Shown one piece after another: positions 10,094 through 21,041 of a DNA stretch of 32,500 nt (position 1 is its first letter; each line of letters begins with the position of its first letter). This stretch comes from Bigelowiella natans CCMP2755 (lineage: Eukaryota; Cercozoa; Chlorarachniophyceae): NCBI GenBank assembly GCA_000320545.1, contig ADNK01000205.1:1-32500 (forward strand). The letters run 5' to 3'. The position numbers were made by a program, and so were the translations under genes. The notes beneath the pieces are model-generated. The model ran no database searches and had not been told where the DNA came from. It was given only the letters and a program-made list of their open reading frames with translations.

Positions 10094-12354
10094 TCAACCT
10101 GTGAAACTATTGTCGCGAATTATATTTTCCCATTGCTCCACTGTACGATCCGATATGCCAGTTTCGGTGGCCAAGTCTCGACGGCAGATCTCCTTGCAGA
10201 GAGACGCTATGAGTTTGATGGACACGTCTTTGATGCTTCTGAGCGGGGGGAACAGAAGACCGCTTTCCAGATCTTGTTTGGTTGACATCGAGGCAAGGGA
10301 TTTCGCTACATCCAGTAGAAGGTCGTCAGGAATGGACTTCGCCCCGGTTAATATAGCCGCATGGCCGACTGCTGGGAAAATGTACGCATTGTTGGCCTGC
10401 GCTGGGTATATTGTGCGGGATGATCCCTCCTCTCCATTGCCATCACCGTACGCTGTGTTTATGGGAGGAAATGGGCTCCCGCTAGCGAAGACGACCTTCC
10501 CCTTAGACCAATCAAACGCTTCTTTGAACGTGCACTCCGCCTTCGATGTTGGGTTGGACAGCGGGAATATTACCGGGCGCTCGTTCAGATCGCTCATCAG
10601 CTCGACGATCTCCTTGGTGAAGGCCTTCGGCTGGGTGGCCGACCCTATCAGCACGGTGGGCTTCAAGTAGCGAATTGCCTCAAATAATGTTTTCGGCTCT
10701 TCAGCGGAACCGCCCCCCTCCCATGAATACTCATGAGCGAAGTCCTGCTTATGTGGTTGCAAGCTCCCAGAGTCATTCCTGGTTTTTGTAACGACCCCCT
10801 TGGAGTCATAGAGAATGCAACGGCTCCTAGCTTCAGGGATACTCATTCCGTGCCATTTGTGCAAAGCCATCACCAGCAGCTGAGCAATCCCAGCGGCAGC
10901 CTCCCCTGCACCATAGAAGAAGAATCGTTGGGACTTGAGCTCCTCGCCCGAAACGCGCATCGCAGCCAATATCCCTGCCAGGCCTATCGTCGCTGTGCCT
11001 TGGATGTCGTCATTGAAGCACGGGTACAGCTCACGGTACTTCTTAAGCAGAACAAAAGCATTGTGGTTGGCAAAGTCCTCGAATTGCACAAACACGTGCG
11101 GCCGCCACTTCTTTACAGATTCCATAAACTCACGGAGGAACTCGTCGTATTCGCGGCCGACAGCTCGGGGCTTTTTGGAGCCTCGGTACTTTGGGTTTTT
11201 AATCAAATTCTCATTGTTCGTGCCAACGTCCAGGCATATTGGCAGCAGCTGCTTCGGTGAGACGCCCCCAATTGCTGAATATAACAGGATCTTCCCTTCA
11301 CTTATCCCCATACCACCTGTTCCTAGATCCCCGAGACCAAGGATTCGCTGTCCATCGGTCACTACGATAACCTGGTATCAAGAGCAAGGAGGGCATGATT
11401 AGAAGAAGCAGAGCGGGTGGGGAAAACAGAGAAATCAACATGGCAGTGCTTTGTAGATCTTCATCAAATCCGCTGTGCCTTTCTAATGGTGTACATACCC
11501 TAATGTCTTGTCGTGGCCACGATTGGAGTTTCTCTAGGATTTTACCAGTATCATTTAGTGTCAGATAGAGACCGTGCGTCTGGATGTTGAGCTCGTCGTA
11601 GCGTTGGCAGGCTTCGCCGACCGTTGGGGTATAGACGAATGGAAGGACTTCTGTCGTATGCTGCTGTAGTAACTTGTGAAAGACGGACGAATCTTTCTCC
11701 TCTAAATCGCGGAGAGCTAAATATTTCTCAATTGGTTTGGCCTGAGGTCGTATCGGTAATGCAAAATATCTATCACTATGGAGAAGTCTCAAATTCGAAA
11801 CCTCTCGCTCACATGAGATATCTACTTATGCCCATCGACTACCAACCCCACACAATCCCTCACTCTAATTTATATTATCCCAACGAAATTTCTGAGGTAT
11901 CAACCTGATTGTCAGTGACCCTGGCCAACGCATTTTGAAGCCGCTGGTCAGCCACCTCAGTAGCGCCGCCGACCTTTCCGATAGTTCCACTGCTGCTCAT
12001 CTGACGGAGTACGACGCCATTTAGAGGATCACCCCTTCCCCCCTTTTCAGTGGTGGGGAGTGTGCATGGTCCTGAAGAAGCGAGGTTGGGCCTTTTTGCG
12101 AAGCTATTGCTGGATCGTAGCAGCAATGCGACGGCCAGGCTGCTTGCTAGTAGGAATATAAGGTACCTGCACCTTCCCCGTCGTTGACGACGAAGAAATG
12201 ACGATGAACTTCTGCTGTTCCTTCTCAACGGCCACGAAAGCATCCTTTTTATTCGACTTATTTCCGCTGTGCTTCTGGCTGGGGAAATACGGTTGAAGAA
12301 CCGTGGTGAAGAGGGTAGGGGGTGAGAACGGAAAGCGAACGTCAAGTAGGTCAA
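10094..12354 (-). CDS. ME: Malic enzyme, NAD(P)-dependent, with N-terminal targeting extension
   Basis: Catalyses oxidative decarboxylation of malate to pyruvate and CO2 with reduction of NAD(P). Exons (reading order): 12354-11905, 11801-11499, 11371-10094; both introns (11904-11802 and 11498-11372) are phase 0 with GT-AG ends. The product is 676 aa from the first Met, or 639 aa from Met38 at 12243. Seen directly: the N-terminal signature PFVYTPTVGEACQRYD, GLGDLGTGGMGI, LDVGTNNE, VQFEDFANHNA (metal region), NDDIQGTA and the nucleotide-binding GAGEAAAGIA; the catalytic core is full length. The first ~110 residues lie outside the enzyme fold: an Arg/Ser-rich stretch, a hydrophobic core at residues 64-79, then SSNSFAKRP and a Ser/Gly-rich stretch. 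From Met38 this resembles a signal-plus-transit presequence for a secondary plastid; a mitochondrial presequence is the alternative. Cofactor choice is not decidable by eye. Confidence 0.95.
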
Positions 12355-12952
12355 GTCAGAATGAGCCGCGCCCTGACTACTATTAATCGTTGCAATGCTA
12401 TATAACGAAATATCAAATAATTTCCTGCCAGAATTTTCTCAAGATGTTGCTAGTTGTTGCCGATATTTTTGCCATTGTGGCCTGTTGTCGTCGATTGGAT
12501 ATCCCCTCGAAATAAAGCTGTCGGGTCGGTCGCCGCAGCGTATTCACCATTGCACGTTGTTCTTCCATGACGAGTTGTAAGTTGTTGTCGTTGGGCAGTT
12601 ATTTGTGCGATTTTTATCTGAACGGTAGATCTAACTGAATAATAATAATGGAAACCGTCGCAGATCCATCCTGACGACTTATTATGAAAGTAAGTGAAGA
12701 CATTCGTGCTAATTTTTGTTCAGAATTTTTCGGAATTGGTGAGATTTTCGGTGTACGACAAGATCGAATTCTTAATTTCTTAGAAAATTAATGCTCGCGG
12801 CAAAAGATCATTTGACAAATCTCAGGAAATCGCTTGATCATCATCATATCAGGGGCCTGGAGGGTGGGAGGGGAGAGCGCTATTCAGGACGGAGCCGAGG
12901 ATTGGGAGCTGCAGTGTTTATTCCTGCAAATTTGGTGTAACTACCCGTCAGC
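12355..12952. other. Divergent 5' spacer between malic enzyme and SAM-channel gene
   Basis: About 600 bases separate the two divergently transcribed genes, so both promoters should lie here. I see no TATA box I would defend and no convincing coding frame. The sequence is AT-richer than the flanking exons. Confidence 0.5.
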
Positions 12953-15031
12953 ATGGCCTCAGCGGAGGCTGATCTCAGCGAGCGTGAAAAGCTTCGAGAC
13001 AGGCAAAACCCCTTGAGTTCTCTCGCGTCCATCTCCGAAAGTGTGGGCTCTTGTTGCAACAAAGGGCTCGATCATGATATTGACAAGAAGAAGCGGGAGG
13101 AAAAGATAGGAGTGCAAGGAGCGCGAGGTCTACAAACGAGTGTTCAGAGTTGGGAGGTGTCTGAAGTCGCTCGCTTCTTCGAGCAAGAGATAAAGACACA
13201 CCCAGAGATTGCAGAGGCTATCCGCGAGCACGAGATTGACGGTGCGACGCTGAAACTGCTCAATCTAGACGCTTTACACAAAATGGGAATCCAGAGAGTT
13301 GGGCTTGCATGCCGATTCCTGCAACTGAGGGACGGGTTGTTGGACAAAGGCACGAGCCCTATGAAAGCTAGGAAGGTCTTGCAGAGATGGAAGGTTCTCG
13401 AAGACAGAGGCGCATTCTATCTTGAGGAAGACAACCTTGAAAAGAAAGAAGCTGCTTCTTCTTCTCCCATGGCCAGCCCAGCTACCCTGTCGAATAGGCA
13501 ATTGAAGTGTTTTGATCTGAAGCGGGAATACGCTGTCTGTGTTGATGGCAGTTGCTATCAGGTGGGGCGTTCCAACCTTTCTAAGGGGATGCTGGATATG
13601 GACCTTGATTTAATGATTGAGAAGATGTCGAGCAGTGATTCTGTCGATATCATAACGAAAGATACGCCTCAGACGGCCTTCCTGTGCCTCTACGCGACGT
13701 TAGATAGACTGAACTACGGCGAGCAGACTTTTGATATCTCAGGGAAACTTCGTGTGTTTTGGCGAGAACCCGAGATCTTCTTGCGCGGACTGGCATATGA
13801 GGAGGAAAGGGAAGAAGATGAAGATGAGTCTCATATACTTAGCTCCTACTCGTTCACCAAAATAAAACTAGACGAGCGGGAGGGGAGGAATTTGCCTTGC
13901 GAGTCTTCGTCGCTCTTCTATGGGAGTGTCCCCGGTAAGTTCAATAAGGTGAGCGAGAGATTTAGTTACTGCTACAAGACCGAGGTTGTAAATTGGAGTA
14001 TCTTCTTCCGGGCGACGATTTTTAGTTCCATGCACTTGCAGCGGTTTCCCTTCGATAGGCAGGCACCTTCCATATTCATTCGGACAAATCCAAACTGGGA
14101 GATCCTTCCAAGGCCTCCCGCAGCGTGGAGAATTCCTTCCAGATTCCGGTGGGACGTAGCGCATATCCTACCCGACCCCCTTGTTGAGGTTGAATGCAAG
14201 ATGCTGGAACCTTGGGTTCAAATCGACGCAGAGAATCACCGAGTTTTGATCATGATGCGCGTGCAGCGGATCGCTTCCTTCTTCACAGTCAACTTTATCT
14301 TCCCTCTGTTTATCACCGCCTCATTCACGCTCTCGGCGCTCTTTGTGCATCCATACGACTACGATGGCCTGGCCAACCGAATCACGATCATTTTGACGTG
14401 CCTGCTCACGACCACGGCTTTTGGTTTCAACAAGCCGAAAGAGATCCCTCGACTGAAGTACTTCAGCTTTCTAGACAAATATGTCATTGCCAACCACTTT
14501 TGGTACTTAATCATGGTTATCGAGACCATATTAGCTTCAACAACTCGCACGCTAGAAATCGACATGTACTTTGGGTGCACGTTCGCCGTGGCTTGGCTAG
14601 TTCTCCACATTGTGGGGGCGACGGGGTACTTGTGGCTTGAGTGGGGATTTCAGCCTTGGGACATTGTGATGACCAAGAATAGAAAATATACGTGGAAGAA
14701 AATCCAGGCGAGGAGGGAACAGAACGAGTATGCGAAGGATGAGAAGAGGAGGCTAAGCTTCCTCTCAGATGATTCATCCCTAGCAGCTATGACTTTAAAA
14801 GCAAACATTGCCCCCATTACATTTCAGGATTCAGGAAAGGCTCGACACAAAACCGGGAAAGTGATGCTACGTTCAGCTCGTGCGCACGCAATGCAACTGC
14901 GCTCCAAAAACATATCTGCAGATGTTCGGCTTCGAGCTGTGAGTAGTGCTGTGCATGAAACTGCGAAGAGAGACCGAACTAGTGTTGTTGCGAAAGAATC
15001 TCTAATGAATGATGAACGCTACAAACTGTAA
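12953..15031 (+). CDS. SAM domain fused to a pentameric ligand-gated ion channel-like protein
   Basis: An uninterrupted 692-codon frame starting at ATG (GTCAGCATGG context). Residues about 66-130 form a SAM domain (Trp67 and the IDGATLKLLNLDALHKMGI core). Residues about 225-440 resemble the beta-rich ligand-binding domain, including RFPFDRQ at 364-370, the family's FPFDxQ signature, but without the flanking Cys pair. Four hydrophobic helices follow: M1 about 441-465 (SFFTVNFIFPLFITASFTL), M2 about 476-492, M3 about 510-530, M4 about 540-562. The M3-M4 loop is only about ten residues, as in prokaryotic-type channels. A basic tail of about 130 residues follows M4. No signal peptide is visible, which conflicts with an extracellular binding domain. 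Ligand and ion selectivity are unknown. It is intronless among intron-rich neighbours, so a retrocopy or transferred origin is possible. Confidence 0.85.
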   Translation: MASAEADLSEREKLRDRQNPLSSLASISESVGSCCNKGLDHDIDKKKREEKIGVQGARGLQTSVQSWEVSEVARFFEQEIKTHPEIAEAIREHEIDGATLKLLNLDALHKMGIQRVGLACRFLQLRDGLLDKGTSPMKARKVLQRWKVLEDRGAFYLEEDNLEKKEAASSSPMASPATLSNRQLKCFDLKREYAVCVDGSCYQVGRSNLSKGMLDMDLDLMIEKMSSSDSVDIITKDTPQTAFLCLYATLDRLNYGEQTFDISGKLRVFWREPEIFLRGLAYEEEREEDEDESHILSSYSFTKIKLDEREGRNLPCESSSLFYGSVPGKFNKVSERFSYCYKTEVVNWSIFFRATIFSSMHLQRFPFDRQAPSIFIRTNPNWEILPRPPAAWRIPSRFRWDVAHILPDPLVEVECKMLEPWVQIDAENHRVLIMMRVQRIASFFTVNFIFPLFITASFTLSALFVHPYDYDGLANRITIILTCLLTTTAFGFNKPKEIPRLKYFSFLDKYVIANHFWYLIMVIETILASTTRTLEIDMYFGCTFAVAWLVLHIVGATGYLWLEWGFQPWDIVMTKNRKYTWKKIQARREQNEYAKDEKRRLSFLSDDSSLAAMTLKANIAPITFQDSGKARHKTGKVMLRSARAHAMQLRSKNISADVRLRAVSSAVHETAKRDRTSVVAKESLMNDERYKL

Positions 15032-16029
15032 CAAATCTGGAAACCGTCTTAATATAGTTGACTGTCATTTGCAACATTCGCATCTTCGCCATGTCATGTG
15101 CACCTGTCAGCAACAATGGATGTCCTTTGATGACACCTGCTGGCACAAAACAAAGAATGCCGGTGTTGATCGGCTCTTGAAAGCTGCTTCGAAAGCGCTC
15201 TCGATGGATCTTAAACACTATTTCATCTTCATGGTTCCTGATGAGGCCTCTAGAACAGGGAGAGAGATCATTGGGGATTGCAAGGCGCAGGTGTATGTGA
15301 CTTCGAAAGGCGAAAAACTTAAGACTCATCCCAAAGCAGATATTGCGCAGCTGTTGTTTCCCTTCCCAATTCAGGTGTGATGATGAACAAGACACATGCA
15401 AGTTCCATCACCTGCCTCACAGCACCTAGATGCACATCTCGACTCAAAGAGAGGCAAACAAAGAGACAGGATTCTGGCACAGATCGAAACGAGAAAATTG
15501 TGGGCAGGCTAGCAGGCGGAGAGCAAATGACGTGATGTCATTTTGATGAAGATCATTTTGATGAAAGACATGTGCTGTGCCCATGATTTTTCCCATGTCA
15601 TTCTAGCAATTCAGTTCAGCAGCAGGTCGTCAGTAGGAAATTTTTCACGTTGCGCATTTTTGCAAATTTTGCTACTGCCGATGGTGGGGAAATGTGCAAG
15701 TGAAGTGTGAGGCATGGTTGTCAACTAGTGTCACCCAGCAGCACAAGCTTGTGCACATCGCATTGCGCTGCAATGTGAGGATGATGAACAAGCAAGCGCA
15801 GAAATGAAAACAAAAAAAGAGCACCTAGTGGCTTGCTTCGTCACAGCAAGTCTGTGTGGCATCCTCGCTGATGACTGTGCAATTCATTGTGGCCATGCAT
15901 CGCACGTCTAGACGTGTGTGCCCACTAGCATACGTCGTGCAATCGGCACGCGAGCTTGCATTGCACATCGTCAATCACAGAAGCATGATGAGTGACTTGC
16001 TAGCTTGCCTGCTGCACCTGCTAGCCTGG

Positions 16030-16030
<1 letters not shown>

Positions 16031-16063
<33 letters not shown>
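16031..16063 (+). repeat. (CA)n microsatellite
   Basis: A perfect dinucleotide run of about 33 bases in spacer DNA. Confidence 0.95.
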
Positions 16064-16066
<3 letters not shown>

Positions 16067-16590
16067 TAGCCAGACTGTGCAGACAGCCACCTAGCTAGCT
16101 AGAACAACATTGGGACACATGGACTTTCAGTCCCTGCAGGGAGCCACGCGGAGCTGCGTTGTGCATGTGCTGCTCATCGCAATGCAAGCTAGCAAGTGAC
16201 TTGCACAAGAGTCGCTCTAGGCGTGTGTGTTCTCTGCGACCCGGCTAGCCGGTTCCTGACGCACAGCTAGGGTGTGATGCTTTGTGCAGCGTGATTTTCG
16301 TCCGCAGCTTAGATTCACATTGAATTTGGGTGCAGCATTCGATGTCACATGTGTGGGTTTTGCACAGTGGTTGCCCACGCGGCATGCAAGCACACGCGAA
16401 TCAAACGTGCGTGCATTCAGCAGCACCATGCATGCGGCTGGTTTGCTATGCATTTTGATGCGCTTAATTGTCATTGCATGGATAGAAGACACAGTGGCGT
16501 TTCATCGTGGTTCATCATGGGTCGTCATGGGACCCATTCGGGCTTGCACAACTCTAGAACTGCGTGCTTAGTCGGGAAAAACAGCGCAAC

Positions 16591-16612
16591 AGTGTGTGTG
16601 CATGTGCATGTG

Positions 16613-16646
<34 letters not shown>
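16591..16646 (+). repeat. (TG)n microsatellite with CATGTG units
   Basis: GT units, three CATGTG units, then an uninterrupted TG run, just beyond the stop codon of the minus-strand gene ending at 16673. Confidence 0.95.
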
Positions 16647-16648
<2 letters not shown>

Positions 16649-16672
16649 AGTTTTTGTTCAATAGATCTCAAT

Positions 16673-17320
16673 TCACGCGATGAATTCCAGAGGCCACTCG
16701 GTACTATTCTCAATCTTTGGCCTAAGCCTGCTGTTGCGATTTGACGGCTTGGTCACGCTTGCTTCTATCAAATCGTTCTTTGTTGTACCTACCCCAACTG
16801 ACCTGACAATGTTTTGCAGAGTTGAATTCTTGCAACATAAGTGGAATGTGAAGAAGAATGGTGTTGGGGGAAAAGGAATAAACGCACACAGACGTACGCA
16901 CGCACTCAATAATACTCCCTTGCCTCAATACCATCATAATTTTTGCGATTTTGTTAGAAGCCCAGCGGATGGTCTCAGCGTCCTGGAAGAAGATGGATGA
17001 TGAATTAAGCGTGCACAGCTACCAACAGAAACGCACCAACTTTCATCTGCCTTTGTACCTTCGCCGGAAGATTCGACAATGCTTCTCCTCCATGGTCTAG
17101 GCACCACCTAAGAAAGCAGGAAAGAGCATCATAACCCGCCTTCTAGTTTTACCCACCGCTGTCGTCGTCATCATCATCAATCTAGATACGGTGTATAGTA
17201 GTACTGAGGAATGGAGTTTCCCGTGAGCCACATTGAGAGCTGCGACAGGGGAGAATGAATAGGAAAGGGACACACAGAGAGAGGCAGCAAAGCTCAAGAT
17301 GCGCAATTCAACGAGATCTC

Positions 17321-17361
<41 letters not shown>

Positions 17362-17868
17362 ATCTCGCAAAAAACGCATCTTGTGTCAAACGTCTCTGGC
17401 TTCGCACTCATCACCAGGCAGCTCACACATGTCAACTCCTCCATTGTTGCGACAACCAGCAATATCTCTCCACTTGCTCCATCCCTTTTTTGCCCCCCCC
17501 CCCCCCCCCTCCTTTCCCCTCTCCCAACATTAACTGCACATGGCATTTTGCGTGCGAAGGAAAACGATTGAATGTGTGTGAGTGCAAAAAAAATGTGACT
17601 AGGTGAGTATGTGGTGAGTGTGGGATGGGGAGAGAGAGAGTTTGACACGTGTAGATCTACCGTACTCCCACTACTACTACAACTACCTCCTGTGCGAAGT
17701 TGTGGCAGTTGTTATGAAAGCAGTCGTATCTGCGATGAGTATAGTAATGAACGGATCGGGTGGTCATCATGTGAATTTTATTAAGACGAAGATACAACCA
17801 CCAGACGTGCTATTGGACGATTTTATCGGCATTTTTATCATCATCCTAACTGCAACAAGATCCCACTA

Positions 17869-17901
<33 letters not shown>

Positions 17902-20072
17902 TATCATTATCATTATGCCAATTGCATCATTTTCGTACGTTTCGACATTGAACTTTTCCCGCAACTCTTCAAGATATTCCTGGACCTGAGGAGGGAGGGT
18001 GGGGGGGGGAGAGGGGATTATTGGTGGCAACAGAAAACACAGAGAAGTGAAGATGCGACAGCAATAACAATACAATCACTCGAGATGGAGATCACGTCTT
18101 GGAAATGACGATGTCAACCCTTTCTCATCATACCTCTTCGTGTGTTTTGCTGGTTTCTCCTAGATCCACGATTTCAGCCGGCGCGTAGCCGAAGCGCACT
18201 TCAACTAAGTCAGTAAACGATGACAACAGCGGCACCGCACAACTACATCTCAGTGTTGATGATGCAGATTGAATTTAGATGATAGGCTTGGAGAAAGAGG
18301 AGGAGGATTAGGAGGACAGAGGGGAACAGTTGTGTTCGTGATGTATGCATCATTCAATTCATGTGCTTCATCGCAAGTACTTCCTTTTAAGCTTTCTTCG
18401 TTTACTTGGTGGTCAAACCTAGTAAGGTCACAGCCAGGCACGATATATTATGAGAGAACAATGATGCGAAATCTCGTGCGTTTCGTATAGTTTTTCCCTC
18501 GACGTGCACGTGGTCGCACTTTTCTACTGTACTAATCATCACCAAAATTCCGATCCAAAAGCTCCGACGGCCACTTGCGTAGAAGGAAAAACGTGGGGAA
18601 GAAGAAGAAGGTTAAAAGGAAGAAAGAGAAGAGGAAGAGTAAGGAGAAGAGGAAGAAGAAGAAGCACCAGCAAAAATGCAGATTCAGTGCATTGCAGTGG
18701 GATGTGTTAACATGCACGCAGAATCCACGAACATACGCAAACGGCCTGGAAATGGTTACAAATAAGGAACTATTACCGGCCTCACCACTGCTACTGTTTT
18801 GGTTGCTACTGCTGCTGCTACTATTACTGCTAGAATTGTTACGACTACCGTGATATATTTCATTGTAGTCTTTCTTCAAGGCCCTGGCATAGAATTGAAG
18901 TTTATACACACATGTTTGAAGAGGCGGTGGCGTCATGCACAGGAATGTACGTCATATGCATATGGAGTATTGGCCCACAATTGTACGCCAAAATTTCCAG
19001 GAAGGAGGAAGATAGGAGCTTCACGCATAGGAGCATACTCATACACAATTTCACAGAGAATGAGAAAGAGAAGGGGGGGGGGGCGAGAGAGAGAGAGAGA
19101 GAGAAAATGAGAAGTACAAGCGCACACGTGTGTATGCGACGCTATTTCCGTTCTCACTCATAACATCTTACTTTGAGCCTAATCGCGATAACCCGTATTT
19201 GTCGATGTTATATATCCGCAGCACAACCTTTTCCTTATTCTGGCCATCACTCCCATGCTCCTCGGGAGGAACCGAGCCCCCATGAGCACCCCCTTCTGCT
19301 TTCTCTTTGCCCAACTCATTTTCCCTGCTGCTGCTGCTGCTGCTGACGCACAGGTCAGGTCTAGAGCTCCCGTAGTTTCTGTGGCGAAGAACTCCAAGGT
19401 TGGGCAAATGCCGCCTGTCTGTGGAGAAGCTCGTTGCGAGTTGTTTGGGGATGCTGATTTTCCTCCATCCGCTCACGATCGACTCACTTCCTCGAGATCG
19501 GGCGCCTGGTGCAGATGTTGCGAATGAGTTTCCCTTAACACGCTGAACAAGCGTTGTCCTTCAAAATGTCATATTCAAGACCTGAAATAGGTGACGCTAG
19601 CATCTGTACTCCTATCTGCTCGGCGGATAACTTCGCCGAAAAGCTTCGATAGGCGAAGAAGGAGGTCGCCATTACGCAGATCAGGGCTAGGCCTGGGAGA
19701 GGCCGTGAGGAGAGCCATGATGACCTGCGACATTTTCATATTTCGCGACAACGATGGTAAACTCAGAACTCGAGGGGAAAGAAATGATGCAAAGTCAAAC
19801 CTCACGACCATCGCCCTACGATTAAGAAAGACTGAAGTCTTGTCAGATGAGGGGAGAGATGAGAAGCCGTTGTCAACTACCAAACCTAATGGGAATCGTC
19901 GTCAAAACGGAATTTTTCTCACAAATCTTGCATCAGCCCAAGGAATCACCATCGCAACTGTTTTAATGAGTGCTTTTCTAAAAGATTTTTGATTTTCCTC
20001 CACCAGTCTCATCCGCTTCTCCACACTGTTCTGCATGTCAAGTACCCTACACTCCGGTCTCGTGGCAGCCAT
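16673..20072 (-). CDS. Unknown protein, predicted 12-exon gene (395 aa)
   Basis: I do not recognise this protein. The model was assembled from small coding-like segments with GT-AG boundaries: 20072-19950, 19724-19582, 19453-19172, 18883-18849, 18472-18406, 18242-18134, 17985-17939, 17467-17392, 17239-17190, 17107-17059, 16982-16932, 16828-16673. All eleven junctions agree in phase and the total is 1,188 bases (395 aa plus stop). The N-terminal segment looks like a charged helix (MRLVEENQKSFRKAL). A Ser-rich linker follows, then LRIYNIDKYGLSRLG, a moderately hydrophobic stretch (FASLFSHNISCLAVTLLGL), VEVRFGYAPAEIVDLGE, and a coil with VQEYLEELREKFNV. A Cys-containing part precedes a basic tail ending WPLEFIA. 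The frame stays open upstream to an acceptor at about 20126 (GTCGCAG), so another 5' exon is likely. Single exons, especially 17467-17392, may be misplaced. Confidence 0.5.
17323..17359 (+). repeat. (CA)n microsatellite
   Basis: A dinucleotide run of about 37 bases inside a predicted intron of the unknown minus-strand gene. Confidence 0.95.
17869..17914 (+). repeat. (CAT)n trinucleotide repeat
   Basis: CAT/ATT units lie just after a predicted donor of the minus-strand gene. Read on that strand they would encode a Met run, which argues for an intron starting at 17938 rather than an extended exon. Confidence 0.9.
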
Positions 20073-20129
20073 CCAGCTCGGGACGGCAGGGTTTAGTGCA
20101 GGCGCATCTGCGACATCAAAACGCAAGTG

Positions 20130-21041
20130 TCTTATCTACGAAATTCCCCTACAATTTCCTAACTTTTACCTCTCTGCGACAACTGGCTGTGGTTCTTTTG
20201 GGGGAGATTTGCATTTTCATCCTGCGACTAGCAATGGCCTTGTCGGTAGGGCGAAAATCTCACGCCTTTAACTATGTGCTCGAGGACGACAAAACCAAAA
20301 GCGCAACACTGCCAAACGATGGTGATTTTCTCGTCTTTTCTGATGAAAACGGTGAGCGGCAGCTTGCACTGCTTGCAAACCCAACTCCAAGAACTTTTTT
20401 CTTGGCACATCGGCCAAGGAGGGGGTTTTGTTATTGCGACAACGGATGAACTGAGTCGCAGGTGAGAATTACTTTTGTTTTCCTGTGAGAGACAGATGAT
20501 CTTCGGACACCTCCGGATGAAACGCCAAGTCCTCGCAATGATTGTTGTTGAGGCTTTGCTGCATGCACACGCCTGTCTCCCATGTGGTTCTGGCGCATGC
20601 AGATTTGATTGACATTTTGTTCATTGTTCATTGCTCATTGACAATTCAATGGAATGCATTTGGTGTCATGTCACACTTTGGAGATGCAGTTTTTCATCAT
20701 TGTTCATTGTTCATTGCATGATTCAAAAAGACAAAACCAACTCAGCACCGCCTCGGCTCGTGCATTCTGGCAATGCTACGCGCAACAGCTGGAAGACAAG
20801 TCTCGATGTCAAAACAAAAAATCGCACACGACCCAGACATGAACGATGTCAACACCGAGTGCACTCTAGCACTGGTGTGAAATCCAGCTCAGACTAGCTA
20901 GCTAGCAGAGGGTGTGCCACAAGCGCAGCGCCATGGCTGCAAACATTTGTTGTCACATGTTGACCACAGCACAATTTGCGTGGTCCCTGTTTTTGTTCCG
21001 GAGATTCTTGCAACATTGCAACATCATGACACTTCATACAC
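20130..21041. other. Spacer with one dispersed-repeat copy and a possible 5' exon
   Basis: The minus strand at about 20410-20250 reads as a Cys/Trp-containing segment (KQCKLPLTVFIRKDEKI) that could be an upstream exon of the unknown gene. A dispersed repeat lies at 20526-20647. The rest shows no gene; CTAGCTAGCTAGC lies near 20894. Confidence 0.4.
20526..20647 (-). repeat. Dispersed repeat, copy A (inverted relative to copies near 28.5-29.0 kb)
   Basis: Read on the minus strand it runs from a GAACAATGAACAA motif through GCATGCGCCAGAACCACATG and GGAGACAGGCGTGTGCATGC to CAATCATTGCGAGGACTTG. The same order and spacing occur on the plus strand at 28917-29040, with few differences. Confidence 0.8.

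Larger units (their letters stand above)
15032..16672. other. Spacer rich in short repeats
   Basis: No coding frame looks real. It holds many CTAGCTAGC/TGCATG-type short motifs, a (CA)n tract at 16031-16063 and a (TG)n tract at 16591-16646 next to CATGTG repeats. It probably includes the 3' UTRs of the flanking convergent genes. Confidence 0.5.

Noticed and set aside
16680-17000. Plus-strand frame with a hydrophobic start (VLFSIFGLSLLLRF)
   Set aside because: It is antisense to the last two exons of the minus-strand gene, which have matching phases and a stop.
17097-17648. Minus-strand frame with a Val-Cys run
   Set aside because: It is a translated GT microsatellite; the real-looking segments here fit other frames with splice sites.
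18532-18936. Minus-strand frame with a Phe/Leu-rich stretch that mimics a membrane protein
   Set aside because: The hydrophobicity comes from a TTC/TTT-rich intron tract; only the small part at 18883-18849 fits as an exon.
20600-20720. Regularly spaced ATTGTTC units resembling a CRISPR-type array
   Set aside because: The units are tandem or irregular, without unique equal-length spacers, in eukaryotic DNA; they belong to the dispersed repeat and its microsatellite.
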